This document shows, piece by piece, positions 4,941 to 5,035 of a stretch of DNA of 5,035 nucleotides. The position numbers were made by a program, and so were the translations under genes. The DNA is from Deltaproteobacteria bacterium. GTDB lineage: Bacteria; Desulfobacterota; Desulfobulbia; Desulfobulbales; BM004. The stretch spans positions 1-5,035 of the forward strand of contig JAFDCC010000037.1 of assembly GCA_019312985.1 (NCBI GenBank). The letters are read 5' to 3'. The notes under the pieces are model-generated. The model made no database searches and was not told where the DNA came from. It was given only the letters and a program-made list of their open reading frames with translations. The first letter of the stretch is position 1. Each line of letters begins with the position of its first letter.

Positions 4941-5035
4941 TTACCCATCGTCCCTCGACATCCGGAAATCTTGGTACATGTCCTTTTCACCTTCGGCAAC
5001 ACGAAGTAAAGCCTTTCCGTCCGGAATTGTCGAGA
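4941..5035 (-). CDS. 3' end of an unidentified gene (enters from beyond the window)
   Basis: An open frame enters at 5035 and ends with TAA at 4943-4941, giving 30 residues that begin STIPDGKALLRVAEGEKDMY and end in SRDDG. The composition is typical of a soluble protein C-terminus and there is no internal start requirement. No family can be named from this fragment. That it is coding is supported by the adjoining TAAATG start and by the absence of stops in this frame, but 95 bases is weak evidence. Confidence 0.45.
   Translation of the reverse strand, partial: STIPDGKALLRVAEGEKDMYQDFRMSRDDG

Overview
The window reads as a stretch of bacterial chromosome, about 5 kb, with every supportable gene on the minus strand. 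The downstream half (left end of the window) is the start of a rotary V/A-type ATPase operon. The rest holds a small unrecognised protein gene, a pair of small signalling genes and the end of another operon. The operon order (G/H-like stalk subunit, I, K, E), the single-hairpin proteolipid, the moderately GC-rich ATPase genes and the receiver / HisKA-like neighbours fit a Gram-negative anaerobe such as a Desulfobacterota (delta-proteobacterial) lineage. That placement is an inference from style; no marker gene here fixes the taxonomy.

Layout in the direction of transcription, right to left. (1) 5035-4941 is the 3' end of an unidentified gene, followed with no gap by a possible 41-residue ORF (4940-4815, TAAATG junction). 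(2) A promoter with a perfect TTGACA box (4780-4751) precedes a two-gene unit. Its first gene (4667-4224) is a short protein resembling a histidine-kinase dimerisation helix but lacking the phospho-acceptor histidine and any ATP-binding domain. It overlaps by GTGA a stand-alone receiver domain (4227-3781). (3) 3649-3194 encodes a 151-residue protein of unknown function, built from two copies of a roughly 50-residue unit centred on WFEGA, then a Ser/Glu-rich acidic tail encoded by a triplet microsatellite. (4) 3193-2721 is a 473-base non-coding gap with several inverted repeats and a candidate promoter whose -10 and spacer lie inside a perfect 8+8 palindrome. (5) 2720-1 holds the ATPase genes: peripheral-stalk subunit G/H, the large membrane subunit I, proteolipid K (after a 150-base spacer with a strong hairpin and a near-perfect ribosome-binding site), and the first 23 codons of subunit E, cut by the window end.

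The ATPase genes encode membrane (K ring, I) and peripheral-stalk (E, G/H) parts of one machine; the catalytic A/B and central-stalk C/D/F genes are expected beyond position 1. The ion-binding residues visible in K (Q25, E54, T55, with the Q-to-E spacing of Na+-binding V-type rotors) leave sodium coupling a real possibility. Whether the signalling pair or the WFEGA protein has anything to do with the ATPase cannot be told from sequence; they share only strand and proximity.
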